DNA of 64,000 bases from Phycisphaerales bacterium (GTDB lineage Bacteria > Planctomycetota > Phycisphaerae > Phycisphaerales > SM1A02): contig SIAP01000002.1 in assembly GCA_009691725.1 (NCBI GenBank), positions 80,422-144,421 of the forward strand, written 5' to 3'. Shown here piece by piece: positions 19,428 to 28,798 of this stretch; the first letter of the stretch is position 1, and the number at the start of each line of letters is the position of its first letter. Position numbers and translations under genes: made by a program. The notes under the pieces were generated by a model. It was not told where the DNA came from and did no database searches. It saw nothing but the letters and a program-made list of their open reading frames with translations.

Positions 19428-20642
19428 GTGAACGCATCAGCCGATGAACATTGGCTGAGTGTTGCGGCGAGACTCGCCGTTCGTGGGCACGGCGGCGCAG
19501 AGCCAAACCCGATGGTGGGGTGCGTCATCATTGGCAACGAAGGTGCGGTGGTCGGATGGGGATACCACGCGCGATGCGGATTCGACCACGCCGAAGCTGC
19601 AGCATTGACCAAGGCGGGAGCATCTGCGCGGGGAGCAACTGCGTTTGTCACACTCGAGCCATGCGCACATCACGGAAGAACACCACCCTGTTGCGATGCG
19701 CTGATCGCCAGTGGTGTGAAGCGCGTGGTCTACGCCGTTTCGGATCCACATTCAGCGGCGGCGGGTGGTGCCGCGCGAATGCGGACTGCGGGAATCGACG
19801 TGCAACGCATCAGCCATGCGGGCTGCGAGCGTGTGTCCGCTCCATTTGCTTGTCGCATGCGATCACATCGTCCATGGGTGATCGCGAAGTGGGCGCAAAC
19901 ACTCGATGGCAGAACGGCCACTCGCTCTGGCGATAGCCGATGGATCAGCGGCGCAGCAAGCCGCGCGATGGTGCACAGAGAACGGGGTCGTGTCGACGCA
20001 GTCATGGTCGGCATTGGGACCGTGCTCGCAGACAATCCAAACTTGCTGCCTCGTATCAGTTTCCCACGACGGATCCCCCGCCGCGTCATCATTGATCCGG
20101 GACTCGTGATCCCGCTCGACGCGCAGGTGATCCGCACTGCCAATGCTGGACTGGTGTGCATCGCAGCCCATGCCGCCGCGATTCATGGGTTGAGCGATGA
20201 ACGCCGCCACACGCTCACTCAAGCGGGGGTTCGCCTGCGACCGCTCTCGACGGCGCCGACTCACAACCCGCATCGATCCTTTCGAGGACTGCGTGATGGG
20301 TCGATGGCGGAACTCTTGCGCGATCTGTACTCGGATGGGGTCTCGACGCTGCTCGTGGAGGGCGGCGCTGGGCTCCTTGGGGCGCTCTTTGACGAAGACC
20401 TCGTGGATGACGCATGGTGCTTCACTGCACCGCTGGCGATCGGCGATGGGTCGGGTGTCCCAATCGCCACTGGATGCGGGCGTCCGCTGATGATCGACGC
20501 AGTGCGCTACGAACTCATCGACATTCGACGCCGAGGGAGCGATGCGATGCTCCTGTGGCGGCGCAAGACTCACTGCGGCGGAGTGGGCGATGGCGCTGAT
20601 GGGCGAACCTTCGCTTCATCCGATTCATCGGCCGCTCGGTAG
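19428..20642 (+). CDS. ribD: Bifunctional riboflavin biosynthesis protein RibD
   Basis: Deaminates and then reduces the pyrimidine intermediate after GTP cyclohydrolase II in riboflavin synthesis. The N-terminal deaminase zinc site is HAE (His54, Glu56) plus PCAHHGRTPPCC (Cys79, Cys88). The reductase half begins near residue 146 (RPWVIAKWAQTLDGRTA, GDSRWISG, VMVGIGTVLADNP, STLLVEGGAGL). The start is GTG, 22 bp after EF-G. The last 73 bp overlap the 3' end of the convergent DUF4340 gene, and the residues encoded there lie beyond the usual family end, suggesting a C-terminal extension that grew into its neighbour. Confidence 0.94.
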   Translation: MNASADEHWLSVAARLAVRGHGGAEPNPMVGCVIIGNEGAVVGWGYHARCGFDHAEAAALTKAGASARGATAFVTLEPCAHHGRTPPCCDALIASGVKRVVYAVSDPHSAAAGGAARMRTAGIDVQRISHAGCERVSAPFACRMRSHRPWVIAKWAQTLDGRTATRSGDSRWISGAASRAMVHRERGRVDAVMVGIGTVLADNPNLLPRISFPRRIPRRVIIDPGLVIPLDAQVIRTANAGLVCIAAHAAAIHGLSDERRHTLTQAGVRLRPLSTAPTHNPHRSFRGLRDGSMAELLRDLYSDGVSTLLVEGGAGLLGALFDEDLVDDAWCFTAPLAIGDGSGVPIATGCGRPLMIDAVRYELIDIRRRGSDAMLLWRRKTHCGGVGDGADGRTFASSDSSAAR

Positions 20643-22030
20643 GTGCGAGCATCGAGACCGATCGCAAGGCTCGCTGGAAAAATCCGAAGCACGCTCGACC
20701 CGCCGACAGAGCCATCACCCATTCCGACCCGCCCTCCATCCCGTTCACGCGAGAGCGTGACAGTGGCAATCTCTCGGTCGTCGAAGGACTCCAGAACGAT
20801 GGTGCCGACCACGAGTTCAATAGGGGCGGATGTGAGCATGATGTCAGTGGCACGCGCAGTGCAAAGTGTCGCAAGGACTCCCTCCACGCGCTTCGTGCTC
20901 GCATCACTCGTTCCCTCGGCATCGATCACCTTCCACACATCTGCGATGCGTTGAAGACGAAACGCGCTTCCATGCAGAGGTTCCACTCGAATTGAACGAA
21001 CATCCTGGGGACGAACACCAGTCGCTGTTGGATCCACCATCAGAAGTGACTGAGGAACCGCCGCAGCGACTGCTGTGCCATCCAGTTCCATGATCGCTTG
21101 GGGAGCGTTCGAGAGTCGCGCAAATCGCTCCGCAGCCTGCGGTCGAATGGGCGCGCCAATCTCGAGGCGTTCGATCAGTGGCAACACGGTGACTCGCCCA
21201 TCCATCGTGGTGCTCCGCATGGTGGCATGAATTTCGACGAATGCGCTTGGTTCGTGCAAGCCGAAGGGCAAGAGTTCCTTGGGGTCGTCAACGACAAAGC
21301 CGGTCGCTTGCGCTCGAGCAAGAGCGTCCAACCATCGCTCGACCGCTGCCGAATCCGCCCGTGTTGAAAAGGGCGAGATGACCTTCCATGATGCGCCTGT
21401 GCGAGCCACCTCAAGGCGTTGCGTCTTTCCATCGCGACCAGTGCTCTGGCAAACGATGCGGTCACAGTCGACATCCGCCCGCGAAAAGAGCAGCGTGCGA
21501 CGCCACTGCCGCAGATCTGACAGGAGCGCTGTGTCGTGGAGCGTCGAACGGGCGATGCGCGGCGGTCCGTCCTCTGCCTGGATCCATGCGAATCCTGCAG
21601 GCAATCGATTTCCAAGTCGAATCGAGATTGCGTGATCCTTCAAATCGAATCGAATCGAAGGCGCGCCGGAAGAGAGCCCGATCTCTTTGGTCGATGGCAT
21701 CGATGCGTGTGGATCACTCGCCTGCGCTCTCAACGCACTCGCGCATTCGATGAGTTGATTGATCCCCGCCGATTCGACTGGGAACTCGAAGGGTCGAACC
21801 TGAAACCACTGACCATCGCGCTTTCTGAAGGCGCACTGAGAGTCGCCACCTCGGGTGATTTCGATCTCCTGGAGCAGTTCCCAGTCGACCGAACGCGGCT
21901 GGATCACCAACTCGAAATCGCGACCAGCCGCGACACCTCTTTGATCGAGCGAATTCGACCATGCTCCCAAACTCGCGAGTGCGACGATGACGACCAATGA
22001 CCAGAGCCACAACAGCGTGAGCCATCTCAT
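20570..22030 (-). CDS. DUF4340 domain protein of the Gld-type ABC operon
   Basis: A 486-residue protein beginning MRWLTLLWLWSLVVIVALASLGAW, a single N-terminal transmembrane anchor or signal anchor. The rest is repeated beta-rich DUF4340-like modules (ITRGG...FRKRDGQWFQVRPFEFPVESAGINQLIE, WKVISPFSTRADSAAVERWLDAL, WKVIDAEGTSDASTKRVEGVLATL), presumably periplasmic. Its start overlaps the stop of the GldF/GldG-like gene by ATGA, so it is the third cistron of that operon. DUF4340 proteins regularly accompany GldA/F/G systems; their molecular role is unknown. Confidence 0.85.
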   Translation of the reverse strand: MRWLTLLWLWSLVVIVALASLGAWSNSLDQRGVAAGRDFELVIQPRSVDWELLQEIEITRGGDSQCAFRKRDGQWFQVRPFEFPVESAGINQLIECASALRAQASDPHASMPSTKEIGLSSGAPSIRFDLKDHAISIRLGNRLPAGFAWIQAEDGPPRIARSTLHDTALLSDLRQWRRTLLFSRADVDCDRIVCQSTGRDGKTQRLEVARTGASWKVISPFSTRADSAAVERWLDALARAQATGFVVDDPKELLPFGLHEPSAFVEIHATMRSTTMDGRVTVLPLIERLEIGAPIRPQAAERFARLSNAPQAIMELDGTAVAAAVPQSLLMVDPTATGVRPQDVRSIRVEPLHGSAFRLQRIADVWKVIDAEGTSDASTKRVEGVLATLCTARATDIMLTSAPIELVVGTIVLESFDDREIATVTLSRERDGGRVGMGDGSVGGSSVLRIFPASLAIGLDARTYRAADESDEAKVRPSAPSPTPPQ

Positions 22031-24789
22031 GACCGCGACCTCCACAGGGTGATCGCTGCCCCGACTGCCAGTGCCGCGATGGGCACTCCCAACGCCAATC
22101 CCGCCGTGTATTGAAGTCGTTCTCGCGTCGACAGCGCGCCGATCCTCGGTGCCTCTCGCCCGCTCCCTCCATTGCCCAGTCGCGCATCGAGTCCCGCAAT
22201 CCAGAGTGCGCCATTGACCGCGAACTCGCGATTCCCCGGGTTGAGAAGCGCATCCCGTCCTGCGCCGAGTGAACGCGCAGCGTCGACAACAGAACTCGCC
22301 ATCCACGAGGGAGAGCCAACCACAATTGAACGAATTGCATTCGCACCGGGCGCATTGCGAGTCGTCGCGACTGCGACCGACACTGGCTCAACAAGCGCAT
22401 GTGTCGAGCGAGGATCTGGTGTGCGACGCCGCCAGTCGCGCTCGATGGAGCGACTCGATGCAATGTCCGCGGCGAGAATCGCAAACGAATCAGGGGATGT
22501 TGATGCACCGTCGAGAAGCGTGACAGGAACCGCGACCGAAACCCCCAATCGCTGCTGTGCGAGCGCGATCGCCAGAGGTTCACGCGACGGGATCGCTTCC
22601 ACCGTGATCTGCGTCCGTCTGTCCGTCCGTCCCTCTGCAACTGGAATGTCGTCGACGATCACCGCATCGGTCGACGCACGAGCACCGAGCAGAGCGGCAA
22701 GATCACTCCACGGATCCGGTCGACCTGCGAGTGGCCGAAGACTCGGACCGACCGAGAGCATGATTCCAGCGCCATCGGTCACCAGCCCATGCGCCGCTTC
22801 GAGGAGCGCGCGCTCGGTTGGTGTGCGATCCAATGAGACCGTGCGTGGTGGAATGATGAGCCATGCACAGCGCTCGCCGACAATCGGCCGCGGAGTTTCG
22901 GTGACGTGCCACTCCCGCACCGAGATGCGAGCTGCCCGCGCAGCATCGGCGATTGCACAGCCATCGAATCCATCACTCGATGGCGTCAGCATCGATTTCT
23001 CGTCTGCGTGCACAATGATGAGCTCCGGTCGTTCATCATCGAGGATGCTCCGAATGGCGCCGTCGATCAACTGCTCGATGCGGAATCGTCGGTCGAACCG
23101 CACCGTTGCACCACGATCGGAGTCATTGACTGCAAGAGCATCGTCAGTCACGAATGCGATCCCGCTGGGCGACTCGATGACGATTCCACCGCCGCGCGCG
23201 AGACCGATGGAGACTTCGACGAGTGGATCCTGGGGCAGCGCGTCGAGCGCGTCCACACTCCGAAGCAAACCGCGTGCGTGCAACTCGACAGCCGGGCGCG
23301 TGCGCTGCGCGAGGCGTCGCAGCACCTCTGGCGCATGCTCGTCCAACTCGCGACTCGCAAGCCAGCTGGCGAATCGCCCCAATTGGCGCGCCCAATCACG
23401 GTTGTTCTGCGCCAGCACTTCCGCACTCTCCGAGTAATCCGGCAGAGCGCGATCAGGTCGGTGCGACTGCATTGTTTCGATGGTCTGTGTGAAGACCGGC
23501 GATCCACTGGCAACTGCCGCGAGTGCGCCCGCCATCTGATCCAGCTGCGTTCGATCTGCACTGTCGGAGGCAAGCTGATCGACCACTCCACGCAGGCGCT
23601 GTGATTCCTCCCCGCAGTACGAGGCGAGAGACGCGAGCGCACCTGTCCCCTGCGCAACGGCAGCACGCATCTCATCTGTCGAGCCTCGACGACGTTCGAT
23701 GAGATCACGCAACCATCGCTCGTACTCGACTGCGCCTGACGGAGTGGATGGATCCACCCGCTCCTGGGTGAACTGCCCGGCCGGTGATCCATCATCGAAC
23801 GCGCCGAGCACTTCACTCACCTGATCGGAAACTGCTCGATCGATACCCCCCGTCGGAGCGATCCATGTCATGCGCCAGGATGCAGGGAGTGATTCGACGA
23901 GGTGCGCGGTCTGCCCGTTGAGCACCCATCCGCGGCTCTTCGTGGCGTCGATGGAGAATCGCATCATCGGCGAGTGACCGAGCGATGCAATCGCGACCGC
24001 CAACGCGAATGCGCCGACGATCGAGAGGATCACTCGACATCTCGTTCCGATCGCAGCTCGGTGCACGCCGCGTTCCGCTTCAGTGGACTGCACTGCAGCT
24101 GCTGCGACCAAGAACGCGCCGGTCGCGCAAGCGAAATACAGGATGTTCGAGGAATCACATTCGCCATCGATGAATCCTTCGAGTCTCCGCACGGGGTCCG
24201 CTGCGTAGAGCAGATCCGCCTGCGCAATCGGCAGCACAGGAGCGACCGATCGGATCGCAATCAGCAACAGGAGCCACGAGAAAAAGGTCGTCAGGTATGC
24301 GACAGCAGCACTCGTGGTCATCGATCCAAAGAAGAGTCCACTCGCCAGATACATCGAACCTGCGAGGAGCACGCCCATTGCCGCACAACACGATTCAGCA
24401 AGATCTGGTCGTGCGAGCGACTCCAACACCGCCAACGGTCCGCCGAGACCGACAACACAGAGCAGAACAAGTGCGACCATCCCTGCGAGGTATCGACCAC
24501 CCACAATCGACGCGACTCCCGCTGGACTCGTCGCGAGCACTTCCCAGAATCCGCTCCGCCGCTCTTCGGTGGTGGGACGAAGCGACAGCGCAGGCGCGGT
24601 GAGGAGCATCGCCCAACCCGCAGCCGCGGCGACATTGCGCAATTCTGCGGGAGCGCCGGGCACAAGCACGGCAATCCCTGTAATCACTCCAGTTGCAAAT
24701 GCAAAGATCGCCACTGCTCCCCACACCGTCGGCGTGAAGAAGAGCGCTGCACACTCACGTCGCGTCATGGTCAGGAGATTGTCAATCAC
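22027..24789 (-). CDS. GldF-GldG-like fusion: ABC permease joined to GldG-type domain
   Basis: A 920-residue protein. The first roughly 250 residues carry six hydrophobic helices and match ABC-2 type permeases (RRECAALFFTPTVWGAVAIFAF, LRPTTEERRSGFWEVLATSPAG). The next roughly 600 residues resemble GldG (an Rossmann-like extracytoplasmic domain, with ILDDERPELIIVHADEKSML and CAWLIIPP), and a last helix near the C-terminus (TAGLALGVPIAALAVGAAITLW) re-enters the membrane. In Bacteroidota these are two genes; here they are one. The start is GTG in a GTGA overlap with the ATPase gene. In non-gliding bacteria this family works as an ABC exporter of unknown cargo. Confidence 0.85.
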   Translation of the reverse strand: MIDNLLTMTRRECAALFFTPTVWGAVAIFAFATGVITGIAVLVPGAPAELRNVAAAAGWAMLLTAPALSLRPTTEERRSGFWEVLATSPAGVASIVGGRYLAGMVALVLLCVVGLGGPLAVLESLARPDLAESCCAAMGVLLAGSMYLASGLFFGSMTTSAAVAYLTTFFSWLLLLIAIRSVAPVLPIAQADLLYAADPVRRLEGFIDGECDSSNILYFACATGAFLVAAAAVQSTEAERGVHRAAIGTRCRVILSIVGAFALAVAIASLGHSPMMRFSIDATKSRGWVLNGQTAHLVESLPASWRMTWIAPTGGIDRAVSDQVSEVLGAFDDGSPAGQFTQERVDPSTPSGAVEYERWLRDLIERRRGSTDEMRAAVAQGTGALASLASYCGEESQRLRGVVDQLASDSADRTQLDQMAGALAAVASGSPVFTQTIETMQSHRPDRALPDYSESAEVLAQNNRDWARQLGRFASWLASRELDEHAPEVLRRLAQRTRPAVELHARGLLRSVDALDALPQDPLVEVSIGLARGGGIVIESPSGIAFVTDDALAVNDSDRGATVRFDRRFRIEQLIDGAIRSILDDERPELIIVHADEKSMLTPSSDGFDGCAIADAARAARISVREWHVTETPRPIVGERCAWLIIPPRTVSLDRTPTERALLEAAHGLVTDGAGIMLSVGPSLRPLAGRPDPWSDLAALLGARASTDAVIVDDIPVAEGRTDRRTQITVEAIPSREPLAIALAQQRLGVSVAVPVTLLDGASTSPDSFAILAADIASSRSIERDWRRRTPDPRSTHALVEPVSVAVATTRNAPGANAIRSIVVGSPSWMASSVVDAARSLGAGRDALLNPGNREFAVNGALWIAGLDARLGNGGSGREAPRIGALSTRERLQYTAGLALGVPIAALAVGAAITLWRSRS

Positions 24790-25757
24790 TGCGACACTCC
24801 TGCGCCGCGCGTTCGCAGAAGCCGCTGAAAGACCTCTTCGAGCGATGGATTCACCCGTTCAAATCTGCGAATCACCGCGCCAGAGCGACTGAGCGACTCG
24901 GCGATCGCTGTCGAGAGTGCGCTGACCGCTGCGCCACGAGCGGACTGCGCTGATGATCCATCAATCTCGACGGAGACTTCAATCCAGCCATCGGCGAGTG
25001 ACCGCGTCGCAACGCCCAGAACTCCCTCAATCGACTGAAGGATGCGTGGATCGCAACGTGTGGACTCAATCTCAATGCGCACAGCGACGGCGCCGAGTTG
25101 GCGCAGGTCGTTGGTGCTTCCATCGGCAACGAGTCGCCCCTGTGCAATCAAGATCAAGTGATCGCAGGTCGCCTCGACTTCCGCAAGATTGTGGCTTGAA
25201 AACAAGAGCGTGTGCTCACCACGCAACGAACGGACGAGGTCCCGAAACGCCAGCGCCGTCGAGGGATCCAACCCACTCCCAGGCTCATCAAGAATGAGCA
25301 CCGCCGGAGCAGCGACGAGAGCCGCAGCGAGTCCAGCGCGTTGCCGAAATCCACGACTCAGCGCACTCAAGAGTTTGTTTCGCACTTCCCGCAGGCCGCA
25401 CCGGTCGATCACTCCATCGATGGCTGCGCGACGACTTGATCGCGGAACTCCCCACAATTCGGATCGAAACTTCAGGTACTCGCGGACGGTCAACTCACCC
25501 GGCAGCGGGTTTGACTCTGCCAGATACCCCAGTTGCCTTCGAGACATCATCCCCTCGCCACACACATCGCGTCCGGCAAGCGTGAGACGACCAGAACTCG
25601 GCAGAATTGCGCCAGCCAGCATGCGAATCGTCGTTGTCTTCCCGGCTCCGTTTGGTCCGAGGAATCCACAGATCGATCCCTGTGGAACAGAAAACGAAAG
25701 GTCGGTGACCGCCTGAAACGTACCGAATGACTTGTGGACACGGTCAACGGTGATCAT
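24786..25757 (-). CDS. GldA-like ABC transporter ATP-binding protein
   Basis: ATPase of the Gld-type transporter. Walker A is GPNGAGKTT (34-42), the signature is LSRGFRQRAGLAAAL (a common variant of LSGGQ in this subfamily), Walker B is VLILDEPGSGLD, followed by the switch His in FSSHNLAEVE. A C-terminal domain of about 100 residues follows the nucleotide-binding domain, as in ABC-2 exporters. I chose MITVDRVHKSF as start, giving 323 residues; an upstream in-frame start would add 11 residues unlike the family. It is the first gene of a three-gene, translationally coupled operon and is divergent from the response-regulator gene by 44 bp. Confidence 0.9.
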   Translation of the reverse strand: MITVDRVHKSFGTFQAVTDLSFSVPQGSICGFLGPNGAGKTTTIRMLAGAILPSSGRLTLAGRDVCGEGMMSRRQLGYLAESNPLPGELTVREYLKFRSELWGVPRSSRRAAIDGVIDRCGLREVRNKLLSALSRGFRQRAGLAAALVAAPAVLILDEPGSGLDPSTALAFRDLVRSLRGEHTLLFSSHNLAEVEATCDHLILIAQGRLVADGSTNDLRQLGAVAVRIEIESTRCDPRILQSIEGVLGVATRSLADGWIEVSVEIDGSSAQSARGAAVSALSTAIAESLSRSGAVIRRFERVNPSLEEVFQRLLRTRGAGVSQ

Positions 25758-25801
25758 GGGCAGATTGGCGAGTGTAATCGAACCGTACACTCACTCGACT
25801 G

Positions 25802-27265
25802 ATGGCTGACCCCGCTCCCACACGACCCCGCCATGAATTCAGCGAGTTCTTCGACAATGTTGGAGTCGGAGTGGGCGTGGTCGATGCCGCTGGAGAAGTT
25901 CTCTGGATGAGTTCTCGGCTTGCTGCGCACACTCCTGAAACGCTGCGACTTTTCACCGAGTTGTGCGCAGAAGCAATCAAGCAATTCTCGACGAGCCCAA
26001 CCTTGCATATCCGCAAGCGATTCGCATCAGGGACGCGATTCTTTGAATTGATGATCTCCCCAACTGTGGACCATCGCGCCACTGGGATACTCCTCGATGT
26101 CACGATCCCTACACGCATGAGCGATCGATTGGAGGCGGTGGATTTGGCGGGCGCGGACCTGCTGGATTTGGATGCGCACATCGTCAATCCGCTCAATGTG
26201 GCGGAGCGACTCGCACTCCTCGAAGGCAAGATCGCCTCCACGATGCGGATCCTCTTTCACGATCAGCCCTTTGAAGTCCGGCTGAGGAATCGAAGAACAG
26301 AACAGTTGGAGTTGGTCATCGGACACGGGATAGACCCGCTGCGAATCGGCGAGTCCATCTTCGCCAAGAGCACCGGCAATGGAATCTCTGGTTGGGTGGC
26401 ATCGACTGGCGAGAGTTACATCTGCCGAAACCTCGACACCGATCCGCTGGCCGTGCCGGGTCTCGCAGGCGCACGGTCCAGTCTGACAGTTCCGCTCCTC
26501 CTTTGCGATCGTGTCATCGGCGTCGTGAATGTGGAGTCACTGCAGGCAGATGCCTTCTCGGATGAAGATCGACTCGCGCTGGAAACCTATGGTCGGTATC
26601 AAGCGATGGCACTCAACATTCTGGACATGCTCATCGTCGAGAGGTCATCCACGAGCGAGCGCGTGTCGGCAATTCTCCGGGAGGAAGTCACGCTTCCACA
26701 ACAGCGACTGCGTGACGCAACACGCGATCTCGCTGCGGGTCGGCTCGGTGCGTACGAACAATTGGAGAGCGCACTCGAAACGCTTGATGCGCGCATCAAA
26801 GGCGCCACCTCGGGACCGAGGTCGGTGCTGGGGATTGATCGACTCCCCCGCGATCGAAGTCGCGACCCATACATCACTGGCAAACGCATCCTGGTGGCTG
26901 ATGATGACACCGTTGTTCGCGAGACCATTCAAGGCCTGCTCCAAGAGGCTGGAGGCATCGTGGAGAATCGTCCTGATGGCAGTGCCGCACTCGAACTGCT
27001 TCGCCGAGCTGCAGACGAGGGGCGCCCATTCGACTTGGTGATCTCGGATGTTCGGATGCCAGATCGCAATGGATATGAAGTCTTTCGCGGCACGCGCGAG
27101 TGTTCCCCCAAGTGCGCTTTTCTGATGATGACTGGGTTTGGCTACGACCCAAATCACTCCATCGTCAGATCGACACAAGATGGGCTGAGTCATTTCCTCT
27201 TCAAGCCATTCCAAGCGTCGGTGCTGCTTGAAGAAGTTCGCAAAGCGCTCGGCGCTGCGGACTAG
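25802..27265 (+). CDS. PAS/GAF sensor domain protein with C-terminal response-regulator receiver
   Basis: A 487-residue cytoplasmic protein. Residues about 13-100 look like a PAS fold (FDNVGVGVGVVDAAGEVLWMS), about 140-275 a GAF domain (GISGWVASTGESYICRNLDTDP, SSLTVPLLLCDRVIGVVNVES), 280-345 a helical linker, and 362-485 a receiver (ILVADDDTVVRETI, phosphoacceptor in VISDVRMPD, conserved Lys in LFKPF). There is no histidine kinase core and no DNA-binding or enzymatic output, so it probably signals by protein contacts. Its stop shares the palindrome CTAG with the stop of convergent prmC. Confidence 0.82.
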   Translation: MADPAPTRPRHEFSEFFDNVGVGVGVVDAAGEVLWMSSRLAAHTPETLRLFTELCAEAIKQFSTSPTLHIRKRFASGTRFFELMISPTVDHRATGILLDVTIPTRMSDRLEAVDLAGADLLDLDAHIVNPLNVAERLALLEGKIASTMRILFHDQPFEVRLRNRRTEQLELVIGHGIDPLRIGESIFAKSTGNGISGWVASTGESYICRNLDTDPLAVPGLAGARSSLTVPLLLCDRVIGVVNVESLQADAFSDEDRLALETYGRYQAMALNILDMLIVERSSTSERVSAILREEVTLPQQRLRDATRDLAAGRLGAYEQLESALETLDARIKGATSGPRSVLGIDRLPRDRSRDPYITGKRILVADDDTVVRETIQGLLQEAGGIVENRPDGSAALELLRRAADEGRPFDLVISDVRMPDRNGYEVFRGTRECSPKCAFLMMTGFGYDPNHSIVRSTQDGLSHFLFKPFQASVLLEEVRKALGAAD

Positions 27266-28287
27266 CGACCCACCTTCGACGCGGATCTGCACGCGAGCAC
27301 TCGCGGATGCCCTTCGAGATCAGGGAGGACATGGACATCGATGAGCCCATGTGCAGTCGCGATGTCCGCCGCGGCGAGTCCTTGCGTCGAACTGATTTCA
27401 ACGAGCAGGGTTCCTCCCGGACGGAGCCACTTCGGCGCAGCTGCAATGACTCGGCGCACGACGGAAAGCCCGTCGTGACCACCACGCAGAGCGGTTGCAG
27501 GTTCGTAGTCGCGCACATTCGGTGGCACGGCTTTCCACTCCTCATCGCTGACATAAGGCGGATTTGAAAGGATCAGATCGAATGTCCCCTCGAGCGACCG
27601 ACCCATCAGCGGCGAATCGAGGTCGCCTTCACGCACTTCAATGATGTCACTGAGCCCATTCGATTGCACGTTTCGACGGGCAAGCTCGGCCGCTGCAGGA
27701 ATGAGTTCGCTCGCGAAGCATGCGATTGCACGTGTGGGCTGCACGGCCGAGTCGATCGCAGCATCGTCGCCGGCGATCTCCGTGTTCGCATCCTTCCACG
27801 CCAATTGACGAGGCGCCTTTCGTGCTGCGACGAGCGATCGCATCACTGCGATGGCGATGCAACCAGATCCAGTGCACCAATCAGCGATTCTCGGTTCTCT
27901 CCGCTCCGACGACCCAGTTCCAGCACTGGTCTCAGCCCCACTCGATCGCAGTCGGTCGAGCGCTGCGGTCACCAACGCCTCGGTGGATGGCCGGGGAATC
28001 AGCGTGGACGGTCCAACCTCAAGGTCACATCCGTAAAAACTCCAACGACCAACAAGGTATTGCACCGGCTCATGTCGCCCCGCACGCTGGACGAGCGCGC
28101 GCAGTTCAGCGAGTTCTTCGGAAGAGGCTGGACGATCTGCGTCCATGTAGAGGCGCATGCGATCACAGCGAAGCACGTGCGCAACCAACAAGTCACCGCA
28201 GACCGCTGGCGAATCGATCTTGCGCTCAACCAAGTAAGTGTGAATCCACGCGCGAAGGCGACGAACCGTCCATGTTTCCGCCATCAT
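27262..28287 (-). CDS. prmC: Release factor glutamine methyltransferase PrmC
   Basis: Methylates the GGQ glutamine of peptide release factors RF1 and RF2. The SAM-binding motif WCTGSGCIAIAV, the substrate motif LSNPPYVSDEEW (NPPY about 242-245) and the family segment LIPRPSTEAL are clear. A stretch of about 30 residues (154-186) inserted after the SAM loop is unusual. Start ATG at 28287 chosen; an in-frame TTG lies one codon upstream and another ATG one codon downstream. It converges on the receiver-domain gene with a shared CTAG stop. Confidence 0.92.
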   Translation of the reverse strand: MMAETWTVRRLRAWIHTYLVERKIDSPAVCGDLLVAHVLRCDRMRLYMDADRPASSEELAELRALVQRAGRHEPVQYLVGRWSFYGCDLEVGPSTLIPRPSTEALVTAALDRLRSSGAETSAGTGSSERREPRIADWCTGSGCIAIAVMRSLVAARKAPRQLAWKDANTEIAGDDAAIDSAVQPTRAIACFASELIPAAAELARRNVQSNGLSDIIEVREGDLDSPLMGRSLEGTFDLILSNPPYVSDEEWKAVPPNVRDYEPATALRGGHDGLSVVRRVIAAAPKWLRPGGTLLVEISSTQGLAAADIATAHGLIDVHVLPDLEGHPRVLACRSASKVGR

Positions 28288-28336
28288 CAAATCCTAACGG
28301 TTTCCTCGTTATGATCGCACTCCCCCCGATTCACCG

Positions 28337-28798
28337 ATGACCGCACACGATCCCACATCCACGCTCACAGCGCTCGCGCAGCATGCTCGAGAGTCGTCGT
28401 GCTTTGCTGGAGTGCGGCAGGAGGGCGGGCGACTTGAGTGCGATGCCAAGGGAGCGTCGGCTCCGGCGCAGTACCGAGTTGAAGTCGCCAGCGATGGTTG
28501 GAGAGTTTCACTCGGCACGCTGGACCGATGGCTCAGCGAATCGATCGAATCTCAACTGGTCGAAGGACGCGAATCCATCGAGGATCTGTTGCAAGAGGAA
28601 CTCACCGATCTGGAATGGATGACTCCTGCGCCCACAGTGAAGCACTTTCGAGATGAGTCCAAACGGTATGTCTTTGAGTGCACTGTGTCCCTCGGGAAAG
28701 ACACCACGACCGACGTGCACTGTGCCCGCACATTCTTGTTTGCCTTTGAATCGATGTTTCGACAGCTCGGTGATATGTCGGAGTCGGGGGCGCATTGA
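28337..28798 (+). CDS. Conserved-looking hypothetical protein coupled to glycosyltransferase
   Basis: A 153-residue protein I do not recognise. It is acidic, has no signal peptide or membrane segment, and alternates beta-like stretches (RVEVASDGWRVSLGTLDRWLSE, RYVFECTVSLGK) with helices (ESIEDLLQEELTDLEWM, ARTFLFAFESMFRQLGDM), which suggests a small alpha/beta fold, perhaps of the YbjN or secretion-chaperone kind; that is a guess. Its stop overlaps the next gene's TTG start (TTGA), so it is probably made together with the GT4 enzyme. Confidence 0.7.
   Translation: MTAHDPTSTLTALAQHARESSCFAGVRQEGGRLECDAKGASAPAQYRVEVASDGWRVSLGTLDRWLSESIESQLVEGRESIEDLLQEELTDLEWMTPAPTVKHFRDESKRYVFECTVSLGKDTTTDVHCARTFLFAFESMFRQLGDMSESGAH

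Noticed and set aside
18446..19651. 401-codon minus-strand open frame inside the EF-G gene
   Set aside because: It is antisense to well-conserved EF-G domains III-V and its product is His/Arg-rich without motifs.
22172..23437. 421-codon plus-strand open frame opposite the GldF-GldG fusion
   Set aside because: Its product is Ser/Arg/Ala-rich with no motif, typical of antisense reading of GC-rich coding DNA.
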